Shown here in pieces: positions 17,594 through 25,801 of a DNA stretch of 41,895 nt. A program made the translations under genes and the position numbers. Position 1 is the first letter of the stretch. The number at the start of each line of letters is the position of its first letter. The notes under the pieces were generated by a model, which was not told where the DNA came from, ran no database searches, and saw only the letters and a list, made by a program, of their open reading frames with translations. The stretch is from Alphaproteobacteria bacterium (GTDB lineage: Bacteria > Pseudomonadota > Alphaproteobacteria > SHVP01): assembly GCA_009694165.1 (NCBI GenBank), contig SHVP01000010.1:1-41895 (forward strand), read 5' to 3'.

Positions 17594-17608
17594 ACTTTGT
17601 AACAAAGT
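17594..17608. repeat. Perfect 7-bp inverted repeat in the origin region
   Basis: ACTTTGT-A-ACAAAGT is a perfect dyad with a single central base, set in an AT-rich context. Its form suits a dimeric DNA-binding protein, but I do not recognise the site. Confidence 0.6.
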
Positions 17609-17824
17609 AAAAGCATCCAGATTACTCAGGCTCTTCGTTGTCTTCAAAAACGGCCCTTTGGGACGCTTTGAGGTCGGTTATTGGATTCACAGCGTCATCA
17701 CCAACGTTATCTGTAAGCACCGGCTTCTATCAGCTAACAAAGATAATCCCCGACAAATCGTCGACATATTCTACTACTACCTAGATTCTTATATGAGTAA
17801 GAGAAGAGCTAACGTGTCGGTCTG

Positions 17825-18865
17825 ATGTCGGTATCTGAAAAACCCCTTATCGATGCTCTGACGGGAAAGCAGCCAGCAGCACTGCCCATCTGGCTCATGC
17901 GCCAGGCTGGCCGATATCTGCCCGAGTACCGTGCCCTTCGCGACCGGGCAGGGTCATTTCTTGATCTCTGCTATACGCCGGCACTGGCAGCAGAAGTAAC
18001 GCTTCAACCGGTTCGACGGTTTGGTATGGATGGCGCCATTCTGTTCTCAGACATCCTGGTTTTACCCCATGCCCTTGGGCAGAGTGTCAAATTCGTGGAT
18101 GGAGAAGGCCCGGTTCTGGATCCGATCCGGACGACCGACAAGCTTCAGACGTTACGGCTGGATCGTGTGGCGCTAACGACTGCGCCGGTGATGGAAACTA
18201 TTCGGCTGGTTTGCCAATCGTTGCCCTCGCATTGCGCGCTTATTGGTTTTGCTGGCGCACCATGGACGGTGGCGACCTATATGGTCGAGGGTGGATCAAG
18301 CCGAGCCTTCGAAACAATTAGGAGTCTCGCCTATGGCGATCGCCCGTTCATCGCTGCGCTCATTGATTTGCTCGTCGCCGGTACGATCAAATATTTGATT
18401 GATCAGGTCCGCGCCGGCGCCGAGATCGTGCAACTGTTCGACACATGGGCCGGTGTGTTGCCGGAAAATGAATTTAGAATGTGGTGCATTGCGCCGACCA
18501 AGCTAATCGTCGCCGCGCTGCGAGCGGAAGATCCGAGGGTTCCCATCATCGGGTTTCCCCGCGGCGGTGGGCGACAGTTGGAACGATACGTGGATGAAAC
18601 CGGGGTCGATGCCATCGGGCTCGATGCGACGGTCCCCCTTGACCATGCGAAGCAACTCCAGCAACGCACGACGGTGCAGGGTAATCTTGATCCGCTACTG
18701 TTGCGCCAGGGTGGGACGGCGCTGACTGACGAGGTCAACCGCATCACTGGCGTCCTTGGTCGCCGCCGTTTTGTATTCAACCTGGGACACGGCATTGTTC
18801 CCGACACGCCACCCGAGCACGTAGCCGCGCTAGTCCGTCAGGTTCGCGAGCAAGGGGCTGGCTAA
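17825..18865 (+). CDS. hemE: Uroporphyrinogen decarboxylase
   Basis: HemE removes four carboxyls from uroporphyrinogen III to make coproporphyrinogen III in haem synthesis. The 346-residue protein has the family signature PIWLMRQAGRYLPEYRALR near residues 20-39, with the substrate-binding Arg. It also has AILFSDILVLPHALG and GFAGAPWTVATYMVEGG. It starts right at the edge of the origin gap and heads the haem set. The stop overlaps the hemH start (TAATG). Codon use is less GC-rich than in hemH. Confidence 0.97.
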   Translation: MSVSEKPLIDALTGKQPAALPIWLMRQAGRYLPEYRALRDRAGSFLDLCYTPALAAEVTLQPVRRFGMDGAILFSDILVLPHALGQSVKFVDGEGPVLDPIRTTDKLQTLRLDRVALTTAPVMETIRLVCQSLPSHCALIGFAGAPWTVATYMVEGGSSRAFETIRSLAYGDRPFIAALIDLLVAGTIKYLIDQVRAGAEIVQLFDTWAGVLPENEFRMWCIAPTKLIVAALRAEDPRVPIIGFPRGGGRQLERYVDETGVDAIGLDATVPLDHAKQLQQRTTVQGNLDPLLLRQGGTALTDEVNRITGVLGRRRFVFNLGHGIVPDTPPEHVAALVRQVREQGAG

Positions 18866-19911
18866 TGACGCGGGCGGCGGTCGTGCTCTTCAACCTCGGT
18901 GGCCCGGATCGACCCGAGGCCGTGCGCGCGTTCTTGCACAATCTTTTTAGTGATCCCGCGATTCTTCGGGTACCGGCATGGGTGCGACCGTGGCTGGCCC
19001 GGATCATCACCGCCAGACGGGCGCCGACCGCGGCCCGGATCTACGCCGAGATCGGCGGTCGCTCGCCCATCCTCGAGCAGACCACCGCCCAAGCGAGGGC
19101 GTTGGAAATAGCGGTGGAGAATGGGTCCTGGCAGGTCAAAGCCTTCATTGCCATGCGCTATTGGCACCCGATGAGCGAGGCAACGGTCCTGGCCGTTCGC
19201 GACTACGACCCCGAGCGGATCATTCTGCTGCCGCTCTATCCCCAATATTCGACCACCACCACCGCGTCCTCCTTGGCGGAGTGGGCCAGGGTGGCGACCC
19301 GGCATGGTCTACGCGTGCCGACGACCGCCGTCTGCTGCTATCCGGACGATGCCGGCTTCATTGCCGCCCAGGTTCGTCTGTTGCAGGCGACGTTGAACCG
19401 TCTGGACGACCGTGACCGCGCCCGGGCGCGGGTGCTCTTTTCCGCCCACGGACTACCCAAACGGATCATCGCTGAGGGCGATCCCTATGCCTGGCAGATA
19501 GAACGGACAGCCAACGCCATCGCCACCACGGCGGGCCTGACGCCGGGATCAGCCGTGGTCTGTTACCAAAGTCGGGTCGGACCTCTCGAATGGCTGGGTC
19601 CCTCCACCGAGGCCGAGATCGCGCGAGCCGGCGGGGATCGCGTCCCACTTGTCGTCCTGCCGATCGCGTTCGTCTCCGAGCATTCTGAAACATTGGTCGA
19701 ACTCGACCGCACGTACGCGGCGCGCGCAGCGGCTTGCGGAGTTCCTTGCTATCTCCGCGTTCCCACCGTGACCACCGAGCCTGAGTTCATCGGCGGTCTC
19801 GCCCATCTGGTGCGCGATCGCCTGCACCACTGGCCGGCGGCGGCGGTTACATCGGGTGTAGGCACACGGCTGTGCCCTGCCGAATGCCGGGATTGCGGCT
19901 TGGCTGCGTGA
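18865..19911 (+). CDS. hemH: Ferrochelatase
   Basis: HemH inserts ferrous iron into protoporphyrin IX. The 348-residue protein begins MTRAAVVLFNLGGPDRPEAV. It has the conserved LPLYPQYSTTTTAS, the metal-binding histidine in LFSAHGLPKRI, and the acidic FVSEHSETLVELD motif. A C-terminal CPAECRDCG cysteine cluster is present; some bacterial ferrochelatases bind a [2Fe-2S] cluster, but these three cysteines may instead be structural. It is translationally coupled to hemE. Confidence 0.96.
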   Translation: MTRAAVVLFNLGGPDRPEAVRAFLHNLFSDPAILRVPAWVRPWLARIITARRAPTAARIYAEIGGRSPILEQTTAQARALEIAVENGSWQVKAFIAMRYWHPMSEATVLAVRDYDPERIILLPLYPQYSTTTTASSLAEWARVATRHGLRVPTTAVCCYPDDAGFIAAQVRLLQATLNRLDDRDRARARVLFSAHGLPKRIIAEGDPYAWQIERTANAIATTAGLTPGSAVVCYQSRVGPLEWLGPSTEAEIARAGGDRVPLVVLPIAFVSEHSETLVELDRTYAARAAACGVPCYLRVPTVTTEPEFIGGLAHLVRDRLHHWPAAAVTSGVGTRLCPAECRDCGLAA

Positions 19912-19926
19912 GGAGGGAAGCGAACG

Positions 19927-20373
19927 ATGGATATTCTTGCCGACTTGCGCCCCTCGATCCGCGCTTTTCACGTCATCGCCGTCATCGCCTTCATGGCGGG
20001 CATGCTCTACCTGCCACGATTGTTCGTGTATCACGCCGAGGCGCCGCCAGGGTCGGCGCAGTCGGAAGTGTTCAAGGTGATGGAACGGCGTCTTCTGCGG
20101 GCCATTATTAATCCGGCCATGATCGCGCTGATCGTGCTCGGTGTGCTGCTTGGCCTTACCCCGGGGGTCGTGGACTGGGGTGCCGGCTGGGTTTGGGTGA
20201 AGATTGCGGCGTTGGCGGCAATGTTTACGGTGCATGGCTTTTTCGCCCGCTGGCGGCGCGCTTTTGCCGAGGATCGCAACCGGCATTCGGTGCGGTTTTT
20301 CCGGCGGATGAACGAAGTTCCGACCGTACTCATGATCGTGATCGTCGTGGTCGTGGTCACCAAGGCCTTCTGA
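19927..20373 (+). CDS. hemJ: Protoporphyrinogen IX oxidase, HemJ type
   Basis: HemJ oxidises protoporphyrinogen IX to protoporphyrin IX, the step before HemH. The 148-residue integral membrane protein has four predicted helices (about residues 13-32, 62-80, 87-105 and 128-146). It has the conserved AFHVIAVIAFMAGMLYLPRL with the essential His and Arg, and ends in a helix. Its position after hemE and hemH means three consecutive late haem steps are encoded together. It lies 15 bases after hemH, with GGAGGGAAG before the ATG. Confidence 0.92.
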   Translation: MDILADLRPSIRAFHVIAVIAFMAGMLYLPRLFVYHAEAPPGSAQSEVFKVMERRLLRAIINPAMIALIVLGVLLGLTPGVVDWGAGWVWVKIAALAAMFTVHGFFARWRRAFAEDRNRHSVRFFRRMNEVPTVLMIVIVVVVVTKAF

Positions 20374-20398
20374 CGACGCCGGGCGACCCCTGTTTTTG

Positions 20399-20426
20399 TT
20401 GACTTATGGCGACGAATCCATAAGCT
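20399..20426 (+). promoter_or_regulatory. Candidate rho promoter overlapped by an inverted repeat
   Basis: TTGACT (20399-20404) and TAAGCT (20421-20426) with a 16-base spacer make a fair sigma-70 promoter about 140 bases before rho. CTTATGG (20403-20409) and CCATAAG (20418-20424) form a perfect 7-bp dyad across the -35 to -10 interval, the place where a repressor could bind. The region from hemJ to rho (20374-20565) otherwise holds only the presumed rho leader. Confidence 0.4.
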
Positions 20427-20565
20427 AGCGAGATTCGAACGGTCTCGGTCCGAACAGGGCCGCGTCACATCCACGTTTCGCCATCGGGTTTCGGACCCGT
20501 CGGTCGCCCGACCGACCCCTCCTTGGCGAACGTTATTCCTCCAGCAGCGCATTTTCCGAGTTTCC

Positions 20566-21822
20566 ATGAATCTCCAGGAGCTTAAAGCCAAGACGCCAAC
20601 ACAATTGTTGGAATACGCCGAAGAACTCGAAGTCGAGAACGCCTCCGCCCTGCGCAAGCAGGACATGATGTTTGCGATTCTGAAGCAGCTCGCTGAAAAG
20701 AGAGTCGAAATCAGCGGCGATGGAGTGCTTGAGATTCTGCAGGACGGATTTGGATTCCTGCGTTCGCCCGAGTCCAACTATCTGCCCGGTCCCGACGACA
20801 TCTATGTCAGCCCGAGTCAGATCCGGCGCTTCGGCCTGCGAACCGGCGATACCGTTGACGGGCATATCCGCGCACCGAAGGACGGCGAGCGATACTTCGC
20901 TCTGCTCAAGGTCCACACCATCAACTTTGAGGATCCCGAGGCCGCGCGGCACAAGATCAATTTCGACAATCTGACGCCGCTCTATCCCGACGAACGCCTC
21001 AAGCTCGAACGCAAGGACCCGACCGTCAAGGACCTGAGCTGTCGCGTGATCGATCTAGTGTCGCCGTTAGGCAAGGGCCAGCGCGCGCTGATCGTCTCGC
21101 CGCCGCGGACCGGCAAGACGATGTTGCTGCAGAACATCGCGCATTCGATCACCGACAATCATCCAGAGGTCTATCTCATCGTCCTGCTGATCGACGAGCG
21201 CCCCGAGGAAGTCACCGACATGGATCGCTCGGTCAAGGGCGAAGTCGTCAGTTCGACGTTTGACGAACCGGCGGTTCGCCACGTCCAGGTGGCTGAAATG
21301 GTGATCGAGAAAGCTAAGCGCCTAGTCGAGCACAAGCGCGACGTCGTCATCCTGCTCGATTCAATCACTCGTTTGGCGCGCGCCTACAACACCGTCGTGC
21401 CGTCGTCCGGAAAAGTGCTGACCGGTGGCGTCGATGCCAATGCTTTGCAGCGGCCGAAGCGGTTCTTTGGCGCCGCGCGCAACATCGAGGAGGGTGGCTC
21501 GCTCACCATCATCGCGACGGCGTTGATCGATACGGGCAGCCGAATGGACGAGGTGATCTTTGAAGAGTTCAAGGGCACCGGCAACTCGGAAATCATTCTC
21601 GATCGCAAGCTGGCCGACAAACGGGTATTCCCCGCCCTCGACATCACCAAGTCGGGAACGCGCAAAGAGGAACTGCTGGTCGATCGCGGCACCCTGTCGA
21701 AAATGTGGGTGTTGCGGCGTATTCTGATGCCGATGGGGACGATCGACGCGATGGAGTTCTTGATCGACAAGCTGAAGCCGACCAAGAACAATCACGACTT
21801 CTTCGATTCGATGAATACCTGA
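20566..21822 (+). CDS. rho: Transcription termination factor Rho
   Basis: Rho is the hexameric RNA-dependent ATPase that releases transcripts. The 418-residue protein has the N-terminal helix bundle ([20 protein letters not shown]), the cold-shock-like RNA-binding domain with [20 protein letters not shown] near residues 61-80, Walker A SPPRTGKT at 178-185, and the R-loop and Q-loop regions in the C-terminal domain. It has a leader of about 140 bases, and Rho genes often regulate themselves through such leaders. It is convergent with the PAS membrane protein, with 20 bp between the stops. Confidence 0.98.
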   Translation: MNLQELKAKTPTQLLEYAEELEVENASALRKQDMMFAILKQLAEKRVEISGDGVLEILQDGFGFLRSPESNYLPGPDDIYVSPSQIRRFGLRTGDTVDGHIRAPKDGERYFALLKVHTINFEDPEAARHKINFDNLTPLYPDERLKLERKDPTVKDLSCRVIDLVSPLGKGQRALIVSPPRTGKTMLLQNIAHSITDNHPEVYLIVLLIDERPEEVTDMDRSVKGEVVSSTFDEPAVRHVQVAEMVIEKAKRLVEHKRDVVILLDSITRLARAYNTVVPSSGKVLTGGVDANALQRPKRFFGAARNIEEGGSLTIIATALIDTGSRMDEVIFEEFKGTGNSEIILDRKLADKRVFPALDITKSGTRKEELLVDRGTLSKMWVLRRILMPMGTIDAMEFLIDKLKPTKNNHDFFDSMNT

Positions 21823-21845
21823 GGAACGGCGAACGCGGCTCCTCA
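21820..21845. terminator. Weak bidirectional hairpin between rho and the PAS gene
   Basis: TGAGGA at 21820-21825 and TCCTCA at 21840-21845 can pair around a 14-base loop. The arms contain the stop codons of both convergent genes. There is no T tract, so intrinsic termination is doubtful. Confidence 0.25.
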
Positions 21846-22760
21846 CTCAGCCGTCCGGCGCTCGAAATAGGCGGCGATGCGTCCGCCGCCGGACAAGCGA
21901 TCGCACCGCACCTCGATCGTATGATCGTCGGCCAAGTCGATCGTTACGGTTGCCCCAGGTTCTGGCAGCAGGATCGCTTCGGCGGGGCCATCGACGGCGC
22001 CCAGCCAGCCCAGTGTTTTCATCTCGTCGGCAAAATCGTTAGCGGCACGACCGGGGCGGATGACGTGCGGGGCTAGCTCAAAAAGATCGTCGAATCGGCT
22101 GTTCGATGCCTCGACCATGCCGGCGCCGTCGACCGCCAGCACGCCCACCGGGAGCACCCGCACGAATTCGCGTTGCCGGTCGAGTTCGCGCAAGCGCGCC
22201 TCGTCCTCGCGACCGTGGATCTCAGCGAACCGCTCGATTCGGCTCTGCGCATAGTTGCGGAAGCGGGCGGCGTAATTGCCTTGGGCGGCATATTGCATGG
22301 CGACGCCGATGACGATGGCGAGCACAACATCAAAACCAAATGCCCGCGGGTCAAAGCCGACTACAACGGTGGCGACAACAGCTCCGCCCGCCATGATCAC
22401 GAAGCGGTGGGGCGCCAGGTAGACGAGTATGAACGCCGTAATCAACGTGCTGTTGCGCGTCAACTGACTCGGGTTGCCGATGGCGACGTTGATGGCGAGA
22501 AATTGCGCCGCCAACAAGGCCACGGTCAGTACAACCGCGAGGCCGATCATATGTCGCGACAATTGTGTCAGTGTGAGCACAAATGTCGCAATGAGCGCCC
22601 CGATGGCGCCGCCGACGACCAAGCGCGTGCGGCGCGGGATCGAACGACGGGCCGCTATCTCGAACTGATGTTCCTCTTGGCGATCACGATACTCGCAACC
22701 CAACGTCGTTAGGCGGAGCCGGAAGGCTGTTTTGGAACGACTGACGTCCGCCGCCGACAT
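21843..22760 (-). CDS. Membrane protein with C-terminal PAS domain, no output domain
   Basis: This 305-residue protein has a basic N-terminal head and then about five or six membrane helices (residues about 45-66, 70-92, 102-134 and 143-160). A charged helical linker follows (RNYAQSRIERFAEIHGREDE), then a PAS-like domain from about residue 200 (LPVGVLAVDGAGMVEASNSR...FDDLFEL). The protein ends directly after the PAS strand GGGRIAAYFERR. The layout up to that point is that of a membrane histidine kinase or cyclase sensor, but no kinase, GGDEF or EAL domain follows. It lies 6 bases after the last quinone oxidoreductase gene, in the same direction. Ligand and partner are unknown. Confidence 0.72.
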   Translation of the reverse strand: MSAADVSRSKTAFRLRLTTLGCEYRDRQEEHQFEIAARRSIPRRTRLVVGGAIGALIATFVLTLTQLSRHMIGLAVVLTVALLAAQFLAINVAIGNPSQLTRNSTLITAFILVYLAPHRFVIMAGGAVVATVVVGFDPRAFGFDVVLAIVIGVAMQYAAQGNYAARFRNYAQSRIERFAEIHGREDEARLRELDRQREFVRVLPVGVLAVDGAGMVEASNSRFDDLFELAPHVIRPGRAANDFADEMKTLGWLGAVDGPAEAILLPEPGATVTIDLADDHTIEVRCDRLSGGGRIAAYFERRTAE

Positions 22761-22766
22761 CGAGGC

Positions 22767-23738
22767 TTAGACCGTCAAGACCGTCGAACCAGTGGTCCGG
22801 CGTGCTTCTAAATCGCGATGGGCCTGGGCGGCGTCGCGTAGCGCGTAGGTCTGGTTGACCTCGATCTTGACCGCGCCCTTGCGCACGACCGCGAAGAGGT
22901 CCTCGGCGCAAGCCAGGAGTTCATCCCGCGTCGCGGTGTAGTGGCCGAGCGTCGGTCGGGTCAGGAATAGTGACCCTTTGGCCGAAAGGACGCTAGTGTT
23001 GAGCGGCTCAACCGGTCCCGAAGACTGGCCGAATGTGACCATCAGCCCGCGCGGCCGCAGACAGTCCAGCGACTTCATAAAAGTGTCCCTCCCTACGGAG
23101 TCGAATACCACCGGCAGGCCGGCGCCACCTGTGATGGCTCTCACTCGGGCGGCGAAGTCTTCCTTGGCATAGTTGATGACGTGGTCGCAGCCATGGGCTA
23201 CCGCCAGACGACCCTTTTCATCGCTTCCGACGGTGCCGATGACAGTCGCACCGAGGTGCTTGGCCCATTGGCAAGCAATGAGCCCGACGCCGCCGGCGGC
23301 GGCATGGAACAGAATGACGTCGCCCTTCTTGACCGGGTAGATGCGCCGAATGAGGTATTGCACGGTGCAACCTTTCAGCATCATCGATGCCGCCTGCCGG
23401 TCGCTGATACCTTCGGGAATCTTGACGAGTTGCCACGCGGGAATGAGGCGCTGCTGGCAATAGCCGCCGAGCGCCGAATGGTAGGCGACGCGGTCGCCGG
23501 GTTTAACCTCGGTTACACCCTCGCCGATGGCTTCAACGATGCCGGCACCCTCGGAGCCGAGAATGGTCGGCAGCGCCATCGGATAGAGGCCGGAACGCTG
23601 GTAGGTGTCGAGATAGTTGAGACCGACGGCCGTGTGGCGGATCAAGGCCTGGCCTTTTGCCGGGGCGCCGACCGGCACGTCCTCCCAATTCAGGACCTCG
23701 GGCCCGCCTGTCTTGTGGATGCGCATGGCGTTGGTCAT
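22767..23738 (-). CDS. NAD(P)H:quinone oxidoreductase, paralog 1 (zinc-free MDR family)
   Basis: This 323-residue zeta-crystallin-like quinone reductase belongs to the zinc-independent medium-chain dehydrogenase/reductase family. The N-terminal catalytic domain has GLNYLDTYQRSGL and GSEGAGIVEAIGEGV. The Rossmann domain has the cofactor loop HAAAGGVGLIACQWAKHLGA, and the C-terminus ends DLEARRTTGSTVLTV. No structural or catalytic zinc cysteines are present. It is the last of five tandem paralogs and by eye is closest to paralog 5. It lies 46 bp from paralog 2 and 6 bp before the PAS membrane gene. Quinone, enone or other activated carbonyl compounds are likely substrates. Confidence 0.92.
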   Translation of the reverse strand: MTNAMRIHKTGGPEVLNWEDVPVGAPAKGQALIRHTAVGLNYLDTYQRSGLYPMALPTILGSEGAGIVEAIGEGVTEVKPGDRVAYHSALGGYCQQRLIPAWQLVKIPEGISDRQAASMMLKGCTVQYLIRRIYPVKKGDVILFHAAAGGVGLIACQWAKHLGATVIGTVGSDEKGRLAVAHGCDHVINYAKEDFAARVRAITGGAGLPVVFDSVGRDTFMKSLDCLRPRGLMVTFGQSSGPVEPLNTSVLSAKGSLFLTRPTLGHYTATRDELLACAEDLFAVVRKGAVKIEVNQTYALRDAAQAHRDLEARRTTGSTVLTV

Positions 23739-23784
23739 GTTGTCTCCTGTGTGTATGGGACGTGTGCAGCGTTAGGCAGGAGGC

Positions 23785-24753
23785 TCAAACGGTGAGGACG
23801 AAGGCTGCCGTCGAGCGACGGGACTCGAGGTCGGCGTGCGCCCGGCCCGCGTCGCGAAGCGGCAACGTCTTGCCAATCGGGACGCGGATCACGCCCGCCT
23901 TGATCGCGGTAAAGAGGTCTTGCGCGGTCGCCAGCAAATCGGCCCGCGTGGCGGTGTAGCCCTGCAAAGTGGTGCGGATCACGTAGCGATCGTAGAGAAT
24001 CTTGTTGAAGTCCTCGGCGGCCACCGGCCCGGAGGCGCCACCGAAACAAACCAAGACACCGTGCGCTTTCACACTGGCAGCCGAGGCGACGAAGGTGTCC
24101 TTGCCCACCGAATCGTAGATGGCGTCGACGCCGCCCCCGCCGGTCAGCTCGCGCACGCGGGCGGCCACGTCTTCGCGCGTATAGACAATGGCATGGTCGC
24201 AGCCGTTGCGCATTGCTAACTCCGCCTTGGCGTCGGTGCTGACCGTTCCGACCACCCTGGCGCCGAGATGCTTTGCCCATTGGCAGACCATCAGGCCGAC
24301 GCCACCGGCGGCGGCATGGATCAAAATCGTGTCGCCGGCTTTGACGGCATAGGTTTGCCGCACGAGATACTGAGCCGTCATGCCTTTGAGGAATCCGGCG
24401 GCCGCCTCCGCATCCGATACATGGGCCGGCAGCGGAACGGCGTCCCGCGCCGGCAGCAGCCTAACCTCGGCATAGGCACCGCCGGGCGGAGAGACATAGG
24501 CGACCCGGTCGCCCTTGTTCAGGCCTTCGACGCCGGAACCGGTCGCATCGACGATGCCGACGCCCTCCCAGCCGATGATGCGCGAGGGAGGCAGCGGAAT
24601 GACACCGCGGCGAAAAAGTAGATCGAGGAAATTGACGCCCACGGCGGTTTGCTGCAGTCGAACTTCACCCTCGCCCGGTGAGGGAACCGCCACTTCCTCC
24701 CACGAGAAGGCCTCCGGTCCGCCGGTGTTATGAAGGATCAATGCTCTTGTCAT
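23785..24753 (-). CDS. NAD(P)H:quinone oxidoreductase, paralog 2
   Basis: This 322-residue member of the same family has the cofactor loop HAAAGGVGLMVCQWAKHLGA and the C-terminal DLESRRSTAAFVLTV. It differs from its neighbours in the substrate half: NFLDLLFRRGVIPLPPSRII replaces the usual 'YxDTYxRxGL...LPxILG', and the quinone-loop WEGVGIVDATGSG is changed too. These differences point to a different substrate pocket. It has its own ATG with a 76 bp gap from paralog 3. It may be co-transcribed with the others or have a weak internal promoter; I see no clear one. Confidence 0.92.
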   Translation of the reverse strand: MTRALILHNTGGPEAFSWEEVAVPSPGEGEVRLQQTAVGVNFLDLLFRRGVIPLPPSRIIGWEGVGIVDATGSGVEGLNKGDRVAYVSPPGGAYAEVRLLPARDAVPLPAHVSDAEAAAGFLKGMTAQYLVRQTYAVKAGDTILIHAAAGGVGLMVCQWAKHLGARVVGTVSTDAKAELAMRNGCDHAIVYTREDVAARVRELTGGGGVDAIYDSVGKDTFVASAASVKAHGVLVCFGGASGPVAAEDFNKILYDRYVIRTTLQGYTATRADLLATAQDLFTAIKAGVIRVPIGKTLPLRDAGRAHADLESRRSTAAFVLTV

Positions 24754-24829
24754 GGCTCACCATTTTTCCGAGGAAGCATGCTGCCGGTCATGGCGTCAAT
24801 GGCCGGGCAGGGTATCGCGCGGCTGGCGG

Positions 24830-25801
24830 TCAGACGATAAGGACGGCCGCTCCCAAGATCTTGCGGCCCTCGAGATCGCGATGGGCGGCGACCGCGTCGC
24901 GCAGCGCATAGGTGCGATCGATCCTCGGCCAAATGATGATGCGGGCCAGGGCATCAAAGTAGGCAGCCGAGGCGGTCAACAGTCGCGCTCGTTCGGTAGT
25001 GACGGTCCGGACGGTGCCGCGGGTGATGAAAGCCGCCTGAGGGATTTCGCCGAAGGTAACCGGCGGCAATGGCCCGGAAGCGAGACCGTAGGAAACGACA
25101 CAGCCATAGCGTGCGACGGAGGCGAGCGACCCTTTGAATGTCGTCGCCCCGACGGCGTCGTAGACGTAGGTCACGCCGCGTCCGTTTGTGATGTCCTTCG
25201 TGCGGGCGACGAAGTCCTCGCTCGAATAGATGATCGGGTGGTGGCATCCGAACTCACGGACGACCGCGGCTTTTGCTTCGGTGCTGACGGTGCCGATCAC
25301 GGTCGCGCCGAGATGGCGCGCCCACTGAACCAGAATAAGCCCAACGCCACCCGCTGCCGCGTGAACGAGCACCGTGTCGCCGGCCTTGACCTTGGTGATA
25401 TCGCACAGCAGGTGCCAGGCGGTCAGGCCCTTCATGAAGGTCGCCGCCGCCACCTGATCGCTGACGGCGTGGGGCAGCGGCACGACATCGTCGGCGCTGA
25501 TCAGACGTGCCTCGGCGTAGGCACCCGGCGTGAGCGGATAGGCGACGCGCTGACCGGCTGCGAGGCCGGCCACGTTCGCTCCGATGGCCTCGATGATGCC
25601 GGCCGCTTCGACCCCCAGGATCGTGGGCAACGCCAGCGGCATGAAATGGGTGCCCGCCCGGTGGTAGGTATCGAGAAAGTTGACGCCACAGGCCGTTTGC
25701 CGGATCCGGACCTGACCGGGGCCGGGATCGCCGACCGCGATGTCCTCCCAACGCATGACCTCCGGGGCGCCGGTTTCACGAATGACGACGGCCTTGGTCA
25801 T
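24830..25801 (-). CDS. NAD(P)H:quinone oxidoreductase, paralog 3
   Basis: This 323-residue quinone-oxidoreductase-family protein has NFLDTYHRAGTHFMPLALPT in the catalytic half and HAAAGGVGLILVQWARHLGA at the cofactor site. It is the most divergent in the C-terminal third: IIIWPRIDRTYALRDAVAAH and EGRKILGAAVLIV replace the common 'TTGSxIL' ending. The start lies immediately beside the stop of paralog 4 with no gap, so these two are almost certainly on one transcript. Confidence 0.92.
   Translation of the reverse strand: MTKAVVIRETGAPEVMRWEDIAVGDPGPGQVRIRQTACGVNFLDTYHRAGTHFMPLALPTILGVEAAGIIEAIGANVAGLAAGQRVAYPLTPGAYAEARLISADDVVPLPHAVSDQVAAATFMKGLTAWHLLCDITKVKAGDTVLVHAAAGGVGLILVQWARHLGATVIGTVSTEAKAAVVREFGCHHPIIYSSEDFVARTKDITNGRGVTYVYDAVGATTFKGSLASVARYGCVVSYGLASGPLPPVTFGEIPQAAFITRGTVRTVTTERARLLTASAAYFDALARIIIWPRIDRTYALRDAVAAHRDLEGRKILGAAVLIV

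Larger units (their letters stand above)
17435..17824. other. Probable chromosomal replication origin (oriC)
   Basis: This 390 bp gene-free stretch between ppsR and hemE is the longest in the window and clearly more AT-rich than its surroundings. In Caulobacter and Rickettsia the origin lies between hemE and the RP001/PPSR gene, so position is the main argument. Seen in it: one near-consensus DnaA box (17477-17485), a weaker one (GGATTCACA, about 17693-17701), a perfect palindrome (17594-17608), a TAC-triplet row with an AT-rich tract at 17765-17800, and GANTC sites (CcrM-type) near 17694 and 17784. Genes on the left mostly read left, and those on the right mostly read right. Only one strong DnaA box is a weakness, and I see no clear CtrA site (TTAA-N7-TTAA). 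Confidence 0.7.

Noticed and set aside
17701..17725. TTATCTGTA as another DnaA box
   Set aside because: Three of nine bases differ from consensus, including the conserved CACA end.
25772..25784. GGTTTCACGA in quinone oxidoreductase paralog 3 as a third parS
   Set aside because: Only half of the palindrome is present.
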